The position numbers and the translations under genes were made by a program. From contig NZ_QKOB01000012.1 of the NCBI RefSeq assembly GCF_003226535.1, forward strand, positions 1 through 61,475: a DNA stretch of 61,475 nt, read 5' to 3'. Of this stretch, positions 9,466 through 17,963 are shown piece after piece. The stretch comes from Meiothermus sp. Pnk-1 (GTDB taxonomy: Bacteria; Deinococcota; Deinococci; Deinococcales; Thermaceae). Below the pieces are notes generated by a model. It saw only the letters and a list, made by a program, of their open reading frames with translations, was not told the origin of the DNA and did not search any database. The stretch's first letter is position 1, and each line of letters starts with the position of its first letter.

Positions 9466-10332
9466 CTAATTCCGAGGGTCGAGCACATCCCGCAGCGCGT
9501 TGCCTAAAACATTGAAAGCCAGCACCGTCACCGCGATGAAAAGCCCTGGCCAGATCGCCAGCATGGGGTTGGAGTAGAGGTAGGCCTGGGCGTTCTGCAG
9601 CATGTTGCCCCAGGAGGCCAGGGGGGGCTGGATGCCCAGCCCCAGGTAGCTGAGGGCGGCCTCGGTAAGGATGGCCCAGCCCACCCCCAGCGTCGCCAAC
9701 ACGATGGCTTGCGGCAGCACCTGGGGGAAGATGTGGCGGAACATGATGCGCGGGTGCGAGGCCCCCAGGGCGTGCATGGCCTCGACGAACTCCCGCCCGC
9801 GGTACTTGGTGAACTCGGCGTAGACCACCCGGGCCATCTGAGCCCAGAAGCCCACCCCCACTGTGACCACCACGGTCAGGGGGTGGTTGCCGAAGGCCGT
9901 CACGATCACCAGCACCAAGAAGAAGCTGGGGATCGACATGAACACGTCTACCAGCCGCATCACCACGGTCTCGGTCCAGCCCTTGAAGTAGCCCGCCACC
10001 CCCCCGGCCAGCGTGCCGATGGTCAGGCCCACCAGCATCGAAAGCAGGCCCACTGCGAGCGAGATCCGACCACCGTAGAGCAGGCGGCTGAGCATGTCCC
10101 GCCCCAGCTCGTCGGTGCCCAGGGGGTGGGCGGGGTTCGAGGCGGCCAGGATGTTGAGCGGGTCGGTGGTGTCGGGGGCCACGCGGTAGAAGACCGGGCC
10201 GAGGACCACCAACAGCGTCAGCAGGCAGATCATCAGGAAGGCCGCCAGGCCCACCGGGTTGCGGCGAACCCGCAACCACAAGCGGCTCTGGGGTCGGGTT
10301 GGGGCGGCAGAGCTCGGCGCGGAGCTATTCAT
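9466..10332 (-). CDS. Peptide ABC transporter permease, DppC/OppC-like
   Basis: A 288-residue inner-membrane protein with the OppC N-terminal helix (residues about 28-50), the 'HPLGTDELGRDMLSRLLYGG' signature before the transport domain, and an EAA-type loop 'EAMHALGASHPRIMFRHIFP'. It forms the translocation channel with the DppB subunit, whose gene it overlaps by 8 bp. Length is normal. No cognate ATPase genes are adjacent; a fused DppD-DppF ATPase lies at 35575-37275. Confidence 0.93.
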   Translation of the reverse strand: MNSSAPSSAAPTRPQSRLWLRVRRNPVGLAAFLMICLLTLLVVLGPVFYRVAPDTTDPLNILAASNPAHPLGTDELGRDMLSRLLYGGRISLAVGLLSMLVGLTIGTLAGGVAGYFKGWTETVVMRLVDVFMSIPSFFLVLVIVTAFGNHPLTVVVTVGVGFWAQMARVVYAEFTKYRGREFVEAMHALGASHPRIMFRHIFPQVLPQAIVLATLGVGWAILTEAALSYLGLGIQPPLASWGNMLQNAQAYLYSNPMLAIWPGLFIAVTVLAFNVLGNALRDVLDPRN

Positions 10333-11272
10333 GGCTGATCCGAGGGTCCACGGCGGCGTAGAGGACGTCGACGAGAAGGTTGACCGCCACTACGATGGTG
10401 CCCACCAACAGGGTGACGCCCAGGATCACCGGGTAGTCGCGCCCGTTGGCGGCCTCGATGGCCAACCGACCCAGCCCGGCCCAGCCGAACACGCTCTCCA
10501 CCACCACCGAGCCCGAGAAGAGCACGGTGGTGATGAGGCCGAGGATAGCGATCACCGGGACCATGGCGTTCTTGAGGGTGTGCTTGAGCAGCACTACCCG
10601 CTCCGAGAGGCCCTTGGCCCGGGCGGTGCGGACGTAGTCGGAGGTCAGCACCTCCAGCAGCGCCGAGCGGGTGATGCGGATGACATTAGGCATCAGGGTA
10701 AAGGCCAGCACCCCCGCGGGCATGGCCAGGTGGCGCAGCCGGTCGGCGAGGGAGAACTCCTGCCCCACCGTGAAGATGCCCGAGGAGGGCAGCCACTTGA
10801 GCTGCACCGCGAAGACGATGATGGCCACGATGCCCAGCCAGAAGGCCGGGACCGACATGCCCACCGTGGCCAGGCTGCCGATGAGGTGGTCGGGCCAGCG
10901 GTTTTTGTATAACGCCGAGAGAGTCCCCAACACTATCCCCAATATGGTCGTGAGCCCCAGGGTAGTGAGGGCGAGTTGTAGGGTGTTGCCCATCCGTTGC
11001 GCCAGCAGCGAGGCAACGGGGAGACCCTGGTTGTAGGAATTGCCCAAGTCCCCCCGCAGCACCCCGCCCAGCCAGTCGAAGTAGCGCACCAGCACCGGGC
11101 GGTCGAGGCCGTACTGCCGGAGCACGGCCTCGCGCTCCTCAGCGGTGCGGCCTAGACTCACCGCCGAGGTGGGGCCGCCGGGGGCCAGGTTGATGAGCAG
11201 GAAGGTGACCGCCGAGATCAAAAACAGCACCACCACCCCCTGGAGGAGCCGGCGGACGATGTAAGCGGCCAC
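10325..11272 (-). CDS. Peptide ABC transporter permease, DppB/OppB-like
   Basis: A 315-residue inner-membrane permease. I place the start at a GTG giving (M)AAYIVRRLLQGVVVLFLIS because an AGGGAG lies 6 nt upstream and DppB proteins begin in just this way. The upstream in-frame extension would overlap the binding-protein gene. Family markers include 'LAPGGPTSA', 'YGLDRPVLVRYFDWLGGVLR' and the EAA loop 'RTARAKGLSERVVLLKHTLK'. It lies 13 bp after the binding-protein stop. Confidence 0.92.
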   Translation of the reverse strand: MAAYIVRRLLQGVVVLFLISAVTFLLINLAPGGPTSAVSLGRTAEEREAVLRQYGLDRPVLVRYFDWLGGVLRGDLGNSYNQGLPVASLLAQRMGNTLQLALTTLGLTTILGIVLGTLSALYKNRWPDHLIGSLATVGMSVPAFWLGIVAIIVFAVQLKWLPSSGIFTVGQEFSLADRLRHLAMPAGVLAFTLMPNVIRITRSALLEVLTSDYVRTARAKGLSERVVLLKHTLKNAMVPVIAILGLITTVLFSGSVVVESVFGWAGLGRLAIEAANGRDYPVILGVTLLVGTIVVAVNLLVDVLYAAVDPRISHE

Positions 11273-11285
11273 CTTCAGCTCCCTC

Positions 11286-12881
11286 CTAGCGCTTGATGAA
11301 CCATTCCGAGGAGTACTGGAAAGCCGTGGCGGTGTTGATGTCAGCCATGCCACCGACCCGTTCGTTGCGTACGGAGATGATGTCGGGGTACCACAGGTAG
11401 AGATAGGGAAGTTGCTCGGCCAATAGGCGCTGGATCCGCCGGTAGACGAGCACTTGCTCCTGGATTCCGCGGGCCTTGAGGCCCTCCTCGAGCAGCTTAT
11501 CCAGTTCAGGATTCTTATAGTTGGGGATATTGTTGCCCTTGTCGGCGGCGACAGAGGCGTAGTAAGGGGTGACGTCGGGGGTGGGTGGGGTGCTCCACCA
11601 GGCCAGGGTGGCCTCGTACTGGCGATTGACGAACATCTTCTGGATGTAGGCGTTCCACTCCATCACGTTGACATTGGCCTTCACCCCGATGGCCTTCCAG
11701 TACTGCTGCACGAGCAGCGTGGCCGGCACCAGGTAACCAAACTGTCCGGTAGGCATGTCGATTTCGAAGGGCTTGCCATCTTTTTGCAACACGCCGTCGG
11801 GGCCGGGGGTCCAGCCAGCCTGAGCCAGCAACTGTTTGGCTTTCTCCGGGTTATAGGGATATTGGGGTACGTCCTTCACGTAAAAGGCTTTTTGCAGGGG
11901 GGCGATAGGGCCGGTGGCAATGGTCCCGTAACCGCGCACCACCGAGTCAATCATGGCCTTGCGGTCAAGGGCGTAAAGCAGAGCCTGGCGCACCCGCACG
12001 TCGCGGAAGCGGGGGTCATTCTGATTAAGCGCCACAAAATAGTAGAGATTTTGGCTCTGACGCAGCACCTGTAGCTTGGGATTGCGCTCCACACCGGCCA
12101 GTAAGGCAGGGTTGGAGACCCCCACGAAATCTAGCTCCCCGGAGATAGCCTGGGCCATCTGGGTATTGGGGTCGGGTACGATCTTGAACACGATGGAGTT
12201 GATCTTGGGGGTACCCCCCCAGTACTTTTCGTACTTAACCAAGCGCACGTAGGAACCCGGCACAAACTCGGCTACCCGGAAGGCTCCGGTGCCGATGGGG
12301 CTCTTCTTGTTGAAGCTGGCTACCTGCAGGGGGTTATCGGCGTTGCCCAGGACGTGCTTAGGCAGGATGCCTGCGTAATAGGCCAGATAGTAAGGTAAGG
12401 AAGAAAAGGGCGCGTTGAGCACAAAGCGCACCGCGTAGGGGTTGATCACCTCTACGCTCTTAACTTTGCTGAAGTTGCCGGCGTTTTGTGCACCCAACTT
12501 TTTATTGAGCACCACATTGTTAAAGGTAAAGGCCACGTCTTCGGCGGTGAAAGGCTTGCCGTCGTGCCAGGTCACCCCTTTTCGCAGGTTGAAGGTCCAG
12601 GAAAGCCCGTCCTCGGCAACCTTCCAGCTCGTGGCCAGGCCGGGGGCTGGGCTCAGGTCCTTCTTGTTGTAGCGCACCAACTGGTCGAAGAGAATGGTGT
12701 TGATCAGGTTGGACTCCACCACCGCTCCCGGGGTCCAGGGGTTGAGGGTAGGGTCGGCGTTGGTTGCCAGGTTGAGCGTTGCGTTGGGATCGTAGTCCTG
12801 GGCCAGTACCCAGCCTAAGCTGAGTGTTCCTGCCAGCAGCGCTGCGCGTATACCGCCAAACTTCCACCGTATGCCTTTCAT
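11286..12881 (-). CDS. Peptide ABC transporter substrate-binding protein (family 5)
   Basis: An exported binding protein of 531 residues (DppA/OppA family). A signal peptide (residues 1 to about 27, ending in VLAQ) is followed by the family pattern 'LNPWTPGAVVESNLINTILF' and 'WTFNLRKGVTWHDGKPFTAEDV'. Two starts are possible: GTG at 12887 (3 nt after GGAGG) or ATG at 12881 (9 nt after); the second has the more usual spacing. It follows the IclR regulator gene closely and precedes DppB. Substrate is probably peptides, judged from the peptidase genes downstream. Confidence 0.92.
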   Translation of the reverse strand: MKGIRWKFGGIRAALLAGTLSLGWVLAQDYDPNATLNLATNADPTLNPWTPGAVVESNLINTILFDQLVRYNKKDLSPAPGLATSWKVAEDGLSWTFNLRKGVTWHDGKPFTAEDVAFTFNNVVLNKKLGAQNAGNFSKVKSVEVINPYAVRFVLNAPFSSLPYYLAYYAGILPKHVLGNADNPLQVASFNKKSPIGTGAFRVAEFVPGSYVRLVKYEKYWGGTPKINSIVFKIVPDPNTQMAQAISGELDFVGVSNPALLAGVERNPKLQVLRQSQNLYYFVALNQNDPRFRDVRVRQALLYALDRKAMIDSVVRGYGTIATGPIAPLQKAFYVKDVPQYPYNPEKAKQLLAQAGWTPGPDGVLQKDGKPFEIDMPTGQFGYLVPATLLVQQYWKAIGVKANVNVMEWNAYIQKMFVNRQYEATLAWWSTPPTPDVTPYYASVAADKGNNIPNYKNPELDKLLEEGLKARGIQEQVLVYRRIQRLLAEQLPYLYLWYPDIISVRNERVGGMADINTATAFQYSSEWFIKR

Positions 12882-12899
12882 CGCCACGAGCCTCCTTCT

Positions 12900-13685
12900 C
12901 TATCCGGTGTAGCCAAGTTGCCTCGAGATGGCCTGGGCTACGCGGATAATGAGCTCACTGAAGCGGCGGAGAGTTGCGTCGTCTACCCGAAAAGCAGGCC
13001 CTCCGACGCTGATTCCACCGATTACCCTGCCGCTTTGGTCGAAGATCGCTGCCCCTACCCCTCGTGCGGCTACGTCATAATCGCCGTCGCTCACCGAATA
13101 GCCTTGTTCTCTTATACGGGCCAATTCCTGCCTTAACTTAGCGGCTTCCAATAGGGTGCGTTCGGTGTAGCGTGGGTAGTTGCTCAGGCGGCTCAATATA
13201 CGCTCCCGATCAGCTTCGGGCAGATGGGCCAGGATGGCTTTGGGGACTGCCCCGGCGTGCAGGTGTACGGCCTGACCGAGCACTGAGGCTACCCGCACCC
13301 GCTGAGGGCTGTCCCGCCGATCAACGCAGACTGCAGAATCGCCTACCAGCACGAACAGGTTCACCGACTCCTTGGTTTCGGCAGCTAGCTGGTCCATAAA
13401 GGGGGCTGCTAGGTCCACCAGTGATACGGGTTGATTCTCTGCTGATGCGGCTCCCAACACCCCCAGTACCGGGGTGAGGGTGAAGCGCCCATCGGCATCC
13501 ATACGCAGGAAGCCAGCCTCCTCGAGCGTCTTCAAGGAGCGGTAGACCTGGTTTTTTTCCAGCCCCATGCGCTGTGTGACCTCACTCAAGCTGAAGCGGT
13601 GGGGCGGCGCAGCGAACGCCAACAGCACCTGGAGGGTGCGGTAGGAAGAGTTCATCACGTACTGACTCTGAGGTTGGCTCGCCAT
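12900..13685 (-). CDS. IclR-family transcriptional regulator
   Basis: A 261-residue regulator. The N-terminal winged helix is at residues about 6-65 ('LSEVTQRMGLEKNQVYRSLK'), followed by the GAF-like ligand-binding domain ('YSVSDGDYDVAARGVGAAIF', 'ISVGGPAFRV'). The ATG start (MASQPQSQYV) has AAAAGG 7 nt upstream; a GTG 15 nt further up lies inside a palindrome. It leads the peptide-uptake operon, so it most likely controls both itself and the operon through the palindrome at 13695-13709. The inducer is unknown. Confidence 0.92.
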   Translation of the reverse strand: MASQPQSQYVMNSSYRTLQVLLAFAAPPHRFSLSEVTQRMGLEKNQVYRSLKTLEEAGFLRMDADGRFTLTPVLGVLGAASAENQPVSLVDLAAPFMDQLAAETKESVNLFVLVGDSAVCVDRRDSPQRVRVASVLGQAVHLHAGAVPKAILAHLPEADRERILSRLSNYPRYTERTLLEAAKLRQELARIREQGYSVSDGDYDVAARGVGAAIFDQSGRVIGGISVGGPAFRVDDATLRRFSELIIRVAQAISRQLGYTG

Positions 13686-13694
13686 GTAAAACCT

Positions 13695-13709
13695 TTTCAC
13701 AATGTGAAA
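13695..13709 (-). promoter_or_regulatory. Perfect 15-bp palindrome, candidate IclR operator
   Basis: TTTCACAATGTGAAA is a perfect inverted repeat around a central base. It is placed 10 bp upstream of the IclR start, overlapping its ribosome-binding region. IclR proteins commonly bind short A/T-flanked palindromes of this size. Binding by the adjacent regulator is inferred from position. Confidence 0.6.
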
Positions 13710-13990
13710 CTACGTAGGTAGGTTACTCCGAGATGGCTGTTTTGTCAAGATCGGCAGGGCTTTGCTGAGAGCCGTGTCCAACCGCACAGCTGTTTGTTCT
13801 ACCGTTTTATGCCGCACGTTGCGCGCTTTAGAAGAGAGAGGTTTTGCCTCCAGGGTTTGTCCCGGCCTCGAGCATCGTTCAGACGGCACGAGATCGGCTC
13901 AAGGAATCATCGCTCCGCGCTTCATGGTGAGTTCACCTCCCCTCGCCATACTGCCCCCGTGACCGAGAGGTCACGGAAAGCGAGGTACGC
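13710..13990. other. Gap between the IclR gene and comEA, with a hairpin
   Basis: No gene is supported here. A strong hairpin lies at 13957-13976: an 8-bp perfect stem (CCGTGACC / GGTCACGG) closed by a GAGA tetraloop. It sits 14 nt before the comEA start with no T-run after it, so it is more likely a 5'-leader structure than a terminator. The rest holds the outward promoter of the IclR gene. Confidence 0.45.
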
Positions 13991-14296
13991 GTGAGACAGT
14001 TCGCACGGTCAGCCCTGGTGGCCTTGGCGATGGTGGGCGGCTCGTTCATGGCCTTCGCCGCTTCGGGGAACACCGCTGGGGCGAGTAAAGCCACCATGTC
14101 CATGAAGATTGCTCCCGTGCATATCAACACCGCCACCCTGGCCCAGCTCGAGACGCTGCCGGGCATTGGCCCTAAGCTGGCCCGGGAGATCCTCAAGCAC
14201 CGCCCTTACAAGAACGCCCAGGAACTCCAGCGCAAGGTAAAGGGCATCGGTCCCGCCACCTGGAAGAAGATCGCGCCGTACGTGCTGTTCAACTGA
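13991..14296 (+). CDS. comEA: ComEA-like helix-hairpin-helix DNA-binding protein
   Basis: A 101-residue exported protein. A GTG start 5 nt after GAGG gives a signal peptide (MRQFARSALVALAMVGGSFM, ending about residue 24). The C-terminal half has two helix-hairpin-helix motifs, seen in 'NTATLAQLETLPGIGPKLAR' and 'VKGIGPATWKKIAPY', the standard ComEA domain that binds incoming double-stranded DNA during natural transformation. It lacks the comEC neighbour usual for competence operons. It could instead be one of several small ComEA paralogues of unknown role. Confidence 0.8.
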   Translation: MRQFARSALVALAMVGGSFMAFAASGNTAGASKATMSMKIAPVHINTATLAQLETLPGIGPKLAREILKHRPYKNAQELQRKVKGIGPATWKKIAPYVLFN

Positions 14297-14495
14297 GGGC
14301 GCGGGTGGCTGGATTTATGTCTTACGTCGTACGCTAGGCGCGGTGGATCATCGAAGAACAGGCCATCTTGTATAAGCATCCCTCAACCTTTAGCGAAAGG
14401 AACTGATCTACTCCACATGGAAGACGCTGGCAGTTACAACCCCAAGCCAAGTCCCCCTGGGGGTAGCGCTTTACCCTGAATGGCCGCTGGGCCAG
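14297..14495 (+). other. Structured leader upstream of an importer; no gene seen
   Basis: Between comEA and the permease gene lies about 320 nt without a credible gene. It contains short complementary segments, among them GGGTA/TACCC near 14460-14475 and GGCC/GGCC near 14482-14492, and a GTCCCC at 14451-14456 that could pair with GGGGAC at 14503-14508 inside the terminator arm. Such competition is what an attenuator or riboswitch would show. It matches no riboswitch class I can name. The first part also holds a copy of the GCGTACGACGTA motif (14323-14334, reversed). Confidence 0.35.
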
Positions 14496-14533
14496 CCTCC
14501 TTGGGGACCTAGTCGAATCCAAGGAGGTTTTTT
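14496..14533 (+). terminator. Intrinsic terminator before the double permease gene
   Basis: A perfect 9-bp stem CCTCCTTGG (14496-14504) / CCAAGGAGG (14519-14527) with a 14-nt loop is followed directly by six T residues (14528-14533). It either ends comEA transcripts or acts as an attenuator for the permease gene starting 85 nt downstream. Confidence 0.75.
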
Positions 14534-14617
14534 CGTGCTCGACATCCTGCTTGCTGACCGTTTCTCCCCTTATACCCTAACCTCGCCCAAGAAACCGCGG
14601 TCTTTGGGGGTGCGCCC

Positions 14618-16633
14618 ATGAGGCAGGTGTTCCCCTCCCCTGAGGCCCTGCGGCCCCGCGCGCCCTTCTCCCGCTGGGACCTGGTGGTGATCCCCGGGGT
14701 TTTGGCCCTGCTCGCGCTGTTCACCCTGGCCTTGCAAGGGGCCACCCAACCCTTTGGCCCCGCCTCGCCCAACCTCACGGTGAGCCTGGACCCGGCCCAC
14801 CTGCCCTACTACGGGCTGCGTACCCTGCTAAGGATGCTGGCGGCGCTGCTGCTGTCGCTTGTGTTCACCGTCGTTTACGCCACCGTAGCCGCTAAGGTGC
14901 CGCGTACGGAGCGGGTGCTCATTCCCATCCTGGACTTTTTGCAGTCGCTACCCATCTTGGGCTTTCTCACCGCGACCACCTCGATCTTTTTGGGGTTGTT
15001 TCGGGGGAATCTGTTTGGCCTCGAGGCGGCCAGCATCTTTGCCATCTTCACCTCCCAGGTCTGGAACATGACCTTCAGCTTCTACGCTTCGCTGCGCACG
15101 GTGCCCAAAGAGCTGCAAGAGGCCGCCGCCATGCTCCGGCTCTCCCCCTGGCAGCGCTTCTGGAAGTTGGAGGTGCCTTTCGCCCTGCCGCACCTGGTCT
15201 GGAACGCCATGATGTCGGTCTCGGGGGGCTGGTTCTTCGTGGTGGCCTCCGAGGCCATCAACGTGGTGGGGCGCGACCAGGCGCAGTACCTGCCGGGGGT
15301 GGGATCGTACATCGCCCTGGCCATCCAACAGGCCAACACCCAGGCCATGCTCTACGCCGGGGTCACCCTGTTCCTGCTGGTGCTGCTCTACGACCAGCTA
15401 TTTTTTCGCCCCATCGTGGCCTGGGCCGAGCGGTTCAAGTTCGAGCAATCCGAATCCAGCGATACGGCCCAGTCTTGGGTGCTGACCCTGCTCAAGCGCG
15501 CCCGCCTCTCCCAGCGCATCGCCCGGCTACCCCAGCCCCTATGGGAGTGGTTGTGGCGCAAAAGCGCCCGCAAGGGACGGCCGGGTGAAGCCCTCGAGCC
15601 CCCGCCCCGGCGGCAAGGCCAAGCCCGCCTGGCCGACCTCGGCTTCAACCTGGGGGTAGCCCTGGGCTCGTTGGGGTTGCTGGGGGTGCTGCTGGGGTAC
15701 CTATTTGGCCCCGGCCTGGGCTTCCAGGGGGGGCGCCCGCTCCAACCCAACCCCAACCTCAACCTCGAGTTATCCCCCGAGATCGCCCAACGCTTTGCGG
15801 CCGTAGGGATCCGCCCCGGCGCCGACGGGACGGTTTGGCTTTCCCAGGTGTGTGCCGCCACCCAGGGGGGAAAGCAGCTCGATAGCCGCCTGAAGGCTTT
15901 GCTGCACGAGCCCGGAGTGCGGGCTCCAGCGGACCTGGCGGATTCTTGCCGACGTCCGCTGGCCCCGGCAGGCAAGGTCTCCTGGCCGGAGGTGCCCGAG
16001 GTGTTGAAATACGGCCTTTTCACCGCGCTACGGGTCACTTTCTTTGTGCTATTGGTCACGCTGGTCTGGCTGCCGGTGGGGGTGTACATCGGCCTGCGGC
16101 CCCGCCTCACCCAGTGGGCCCAGCCCCTGGCCCAGTTCGGCGCGGCCTTCCCGGCCAACCTGCTATTTCCCCTTTTTGTCGTGACCATCGCGCACCTCAG
16201 GCTCAACCCGGAGATCTGGGTCTCGCCGCTGATGGTGCTGGGCGGCCAGTGGTACATCCTCTTCAACGTGATCGCGGGTACCGTGGCCATCCCCAACGAC
16301 CTCAAGGAAGCCGCCCGCATGTACGGCCTGCGGGGTTGGGGCCTCTGGCGGCGGCTCCTCCTCCCGGCGATCTTCCCTGCGTTCGTGACCGGAGGCATCA
16401 CCGCCACCGGCGGGAGCTGGAACGCCAGCATCGTGGCCGAGGTGGTGCGCTGGGGCCAAACCACCCTGGTGGCCACCGGCCTGGGGGCCTATATCGCCCG
16501 CTGGAGCACCGGCGAGTTCAACCCCCACGTGGGGCTAGGGATGCTGGTGATGGGCCTGCTGGTGCTGGCCTACAACCGGCTCATCTGGCGGCGGCTGTAC
16601 CAGCTGGCCGAGGAGCGTTACCGCCTGGACTGA
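14618..16633 (+). CDS. Double-length ABC transporter permease (NitT/TauT-like)
   Basis: A 671-residue inner-membrane protein with two permease units. Unit one spans about residues 60-280 with the EAA loop 'ELQEAAAMLRLSPWQRFWKL'; unit two spans about 450-660 with 'DLKEAARMYGLRGWGLWRRL'. Both resemble the BPD_transp_1 permeases of the nitrate/sulfonate/bicarbonate group. The middle (about 290-450) is a non-membrane insert containing a helix near 345-365. The ATPase follows 19 bp later. No binding-protein gene is present, which is unusual for an importer. Substrate unknown. Confidence 0.85.
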   Translation: MRQVFPSPEALRPRAPFSRWDLVVIPGVLALLALFTLALQGATQPFGPASPNLTVSLDPAHLPYYGLRTLLRMLAALLLSLVFTVVYATVAAKVPRTERVLIPILDFLQSLPILGFLTATTSIFLGLFRGNLFGLEAASIFAIFTSQVWNMTFSFYASLRTVPKELQEAAAMLRLSPWQRFWKLEVPFALPHLVWNAMMSVSGGWFFVVASEAINVVGRDQAQYLPGVGSYIALAIQQANTQAMLYAGVTLFLLVLLYDQLFFRPIVAWAERFKFEQSESSDTAQSWVLTLLKRARLSQRIARLPQPLWEWLWRKSARKGRPGEALEPPPRRQGQARLADLGFNLGVALGSLGLLGVLLGYLFGPGLGFQGGRPLQPNPNLNLELSPEIAQRFAAVGIRPGADGTVWLSQVCAATQGGKQLDSRLKALLHEPGVRAPADLADSCRRPLAPAGKVSWPEVPEVLKYGLFTALRVTFFVLLVTLVWLPVGVYIGLRPRLTQWAQPLAQFGAAFPANLLFPLFVVTIAHLRLNPEIWVSPLMVLGGQWYILFNVIAGTVAIPNDLKEAARMYGLRGWGLWRRLLLPAIFPAFVTGGITATGGSWNASIVAEVVRWGQTTLVATGLGAYIARWSTGEFNPHVGLGMLVMGLLVLAYNRLIWRRLYQLAEERYRLD

Positions 16634-16652
16634 ATATTTGGAGGTCTACCCC

Positions 16653-17963
16653 ATGGTGCAGACAACCCGCGATACCCTGCTCCAAGCCACCCACCTCACC
16701 AAGCGCTTCACCACCCCCGAGGGCAAACCCTTTACCGTCCTGGAGGGAGTCGAGCTCGAGCTGAAGGAGGGCGAGATCGTGGCCCTCCTGGGCCGCAGCG
16801 GCTCGGGGAAGAGCACCCTCTTGCGCTGCCTGAGCGGGCTTTTGCGGCCCTCCGAGGGCGAGGTGCGCTACCGCGGCCAGGCCGTGCGCGGCCCCATGCC
16901 GGGCATGGCCATGGTCTTCCAGAGCTTCGCCCTGTTTCCCTGGCTCACCGTGCAGCAAAACGTGGAGCTGGGCCTGGAGGCGATGGGCATTCCCGCCCCC
17001 GAGCGCCGCCGCCGGGCCCTGGAGGCCATCGACCTGATCGGGCTGGACGGTTTCGAGAAGGCATTCCCCAAAGAGCTTTCCGGGGGGATGCGCCAACGGG
17101 TGGGGTTTGCCCGGGCGCTGGTCACGGAGCCCGAAGTGCTCTTTATGGACGAACCCTTTAGCGCCTTGGATGTGCTCACCGCCGAGACTTTGCGCAGCGA
17201 GCTTTTGAAGCTGTGGGGAAGTGGGCGCATCCCCATTCAGAGCCTCCTGCTGGTGACCCACAACATCGAAGAGGCGGTGTTGCTGGCCGACCGCATCCTG
17301 GTGCTCTCGGCCAACCCCGGCCGCATCCGGGCCGAGGTGGCGGTGAGGCTCCCGCACCCGCGGGAGCGCGAGGACCCGGCGTTTCAGGAGCTGGTCGAGG
17401 AGGTCTACCGCATCCTGACCACCCGCCCCACCCCCGAGCGGGCCACCCCCGAACCCCTCACGCTGGGCCACCGCCTGCCCAAAGCCCCGGTGGGGGCCCT
17501 GACCGGGCTCTTGGAGCGGGTGGCCGAAGGCCCCGACTACGGCAAGGAGGACCTGCCCCGCCTGGCCGAGGAGATGCGCCTCGAGGTGGACGACCTCTTC
17601 CCCCTGCTGGACGCCGCCGAACTCCTGGGCCTGGCGGTCTTGCAGGAAGGCGACGTCCGCCTGACCCCGGAGGGTCAGCGCTTCGCGCAGGCCGATCTGG
17701 AGGAGCGCAAGAAGATCTTTGCCGAGCGTCTTCTGCTCCAGGTGCCCCTGGTGGGGCACATTCACCGGGTGTTGCAGACACGCCCCACCGGGCAGGCTCC
17801 CGAGGAGCGCTTCTTGAGGGAACTGGAGGATTACATGTCCACCGAGGACGCCGAGGCAGTGCTGGCCACGGCCATCGACTGGGGGCGCTACGCGGAGCTT
17901 TTTGAGTACGACTACAACCGGGGGGTGTTGCTGCGGGAGGCTGCAATCGGTCGCCACCTCTGA
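16653..17963 (+). CDS. ABC transporter ATPase with C-terminal AAA-associated domain
   Basis: A 436-residue ATPase. The ATG start lies 8 nt after GGAGG. Walker A is GRSGSGKST, the signature LSGGMRQRV, and Walker B VLFMDEPFSALD. Residues about 1-260 are the usual NitT/TauT-type ATPase. The C-terminal 150 residues ('VGALTGLLERVAEGPDYGK', 'ADLEERKKIFAERLL', 'ATAIDWGRYAELFEYD') match the PF09821 AAA-associated domain, of unknown function. It energises the preceding double permease; the pair probably forms a compact importer. Confidence 0.88.
   Translation: MVQTTRDTLLQATHLTKRFTTPEGKPFTVLEGVELELKEGEIVALLGRSGSGKSTLLRCLSGLLRPSEGEVRYRGQAVRGPMPGMAMVFQSFALFPWLTVQQNVELGLEAMGIPAPERRRRALEAIDLIGLDGFEKAFPKELSGGMRQRVGFARALVTEPEVLFMDEPFSALDVLTAETLRSELLKLWGSGRIPIQSLLLVTHNIEEAVLLADRILVLSANPGRIRAEVAVRLPHPREREDPAFQELVEEVYRILTTRPTPERATPEPLTLGHRLPKAPVGALTGLLERVAEGPDYGKEDLPRLAEEMRLEVDDLFPLLDAAELLGLAVLQEGDVRLTPEGQRFAQADLEERKKIFAERLLLQVPLVGHIHRVLQTRPTGQAPEERFLRELEDYMSTEDAEAVLATAIDWGRYAELFEYDYNRGVLLREAAIGRHL

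Noticed and set aside
13762-13962. Short plus-strand frames upstream of comEA
   Set aside because: Arg/Ser-rich, no start signal and no known motif; more likely non-coding.
14496-14527. GTCGAATCC inside the terminator loop as a tRNA TψC arm
   Set aside because: No matching acceptor, D or anticodon arms could be found around it.
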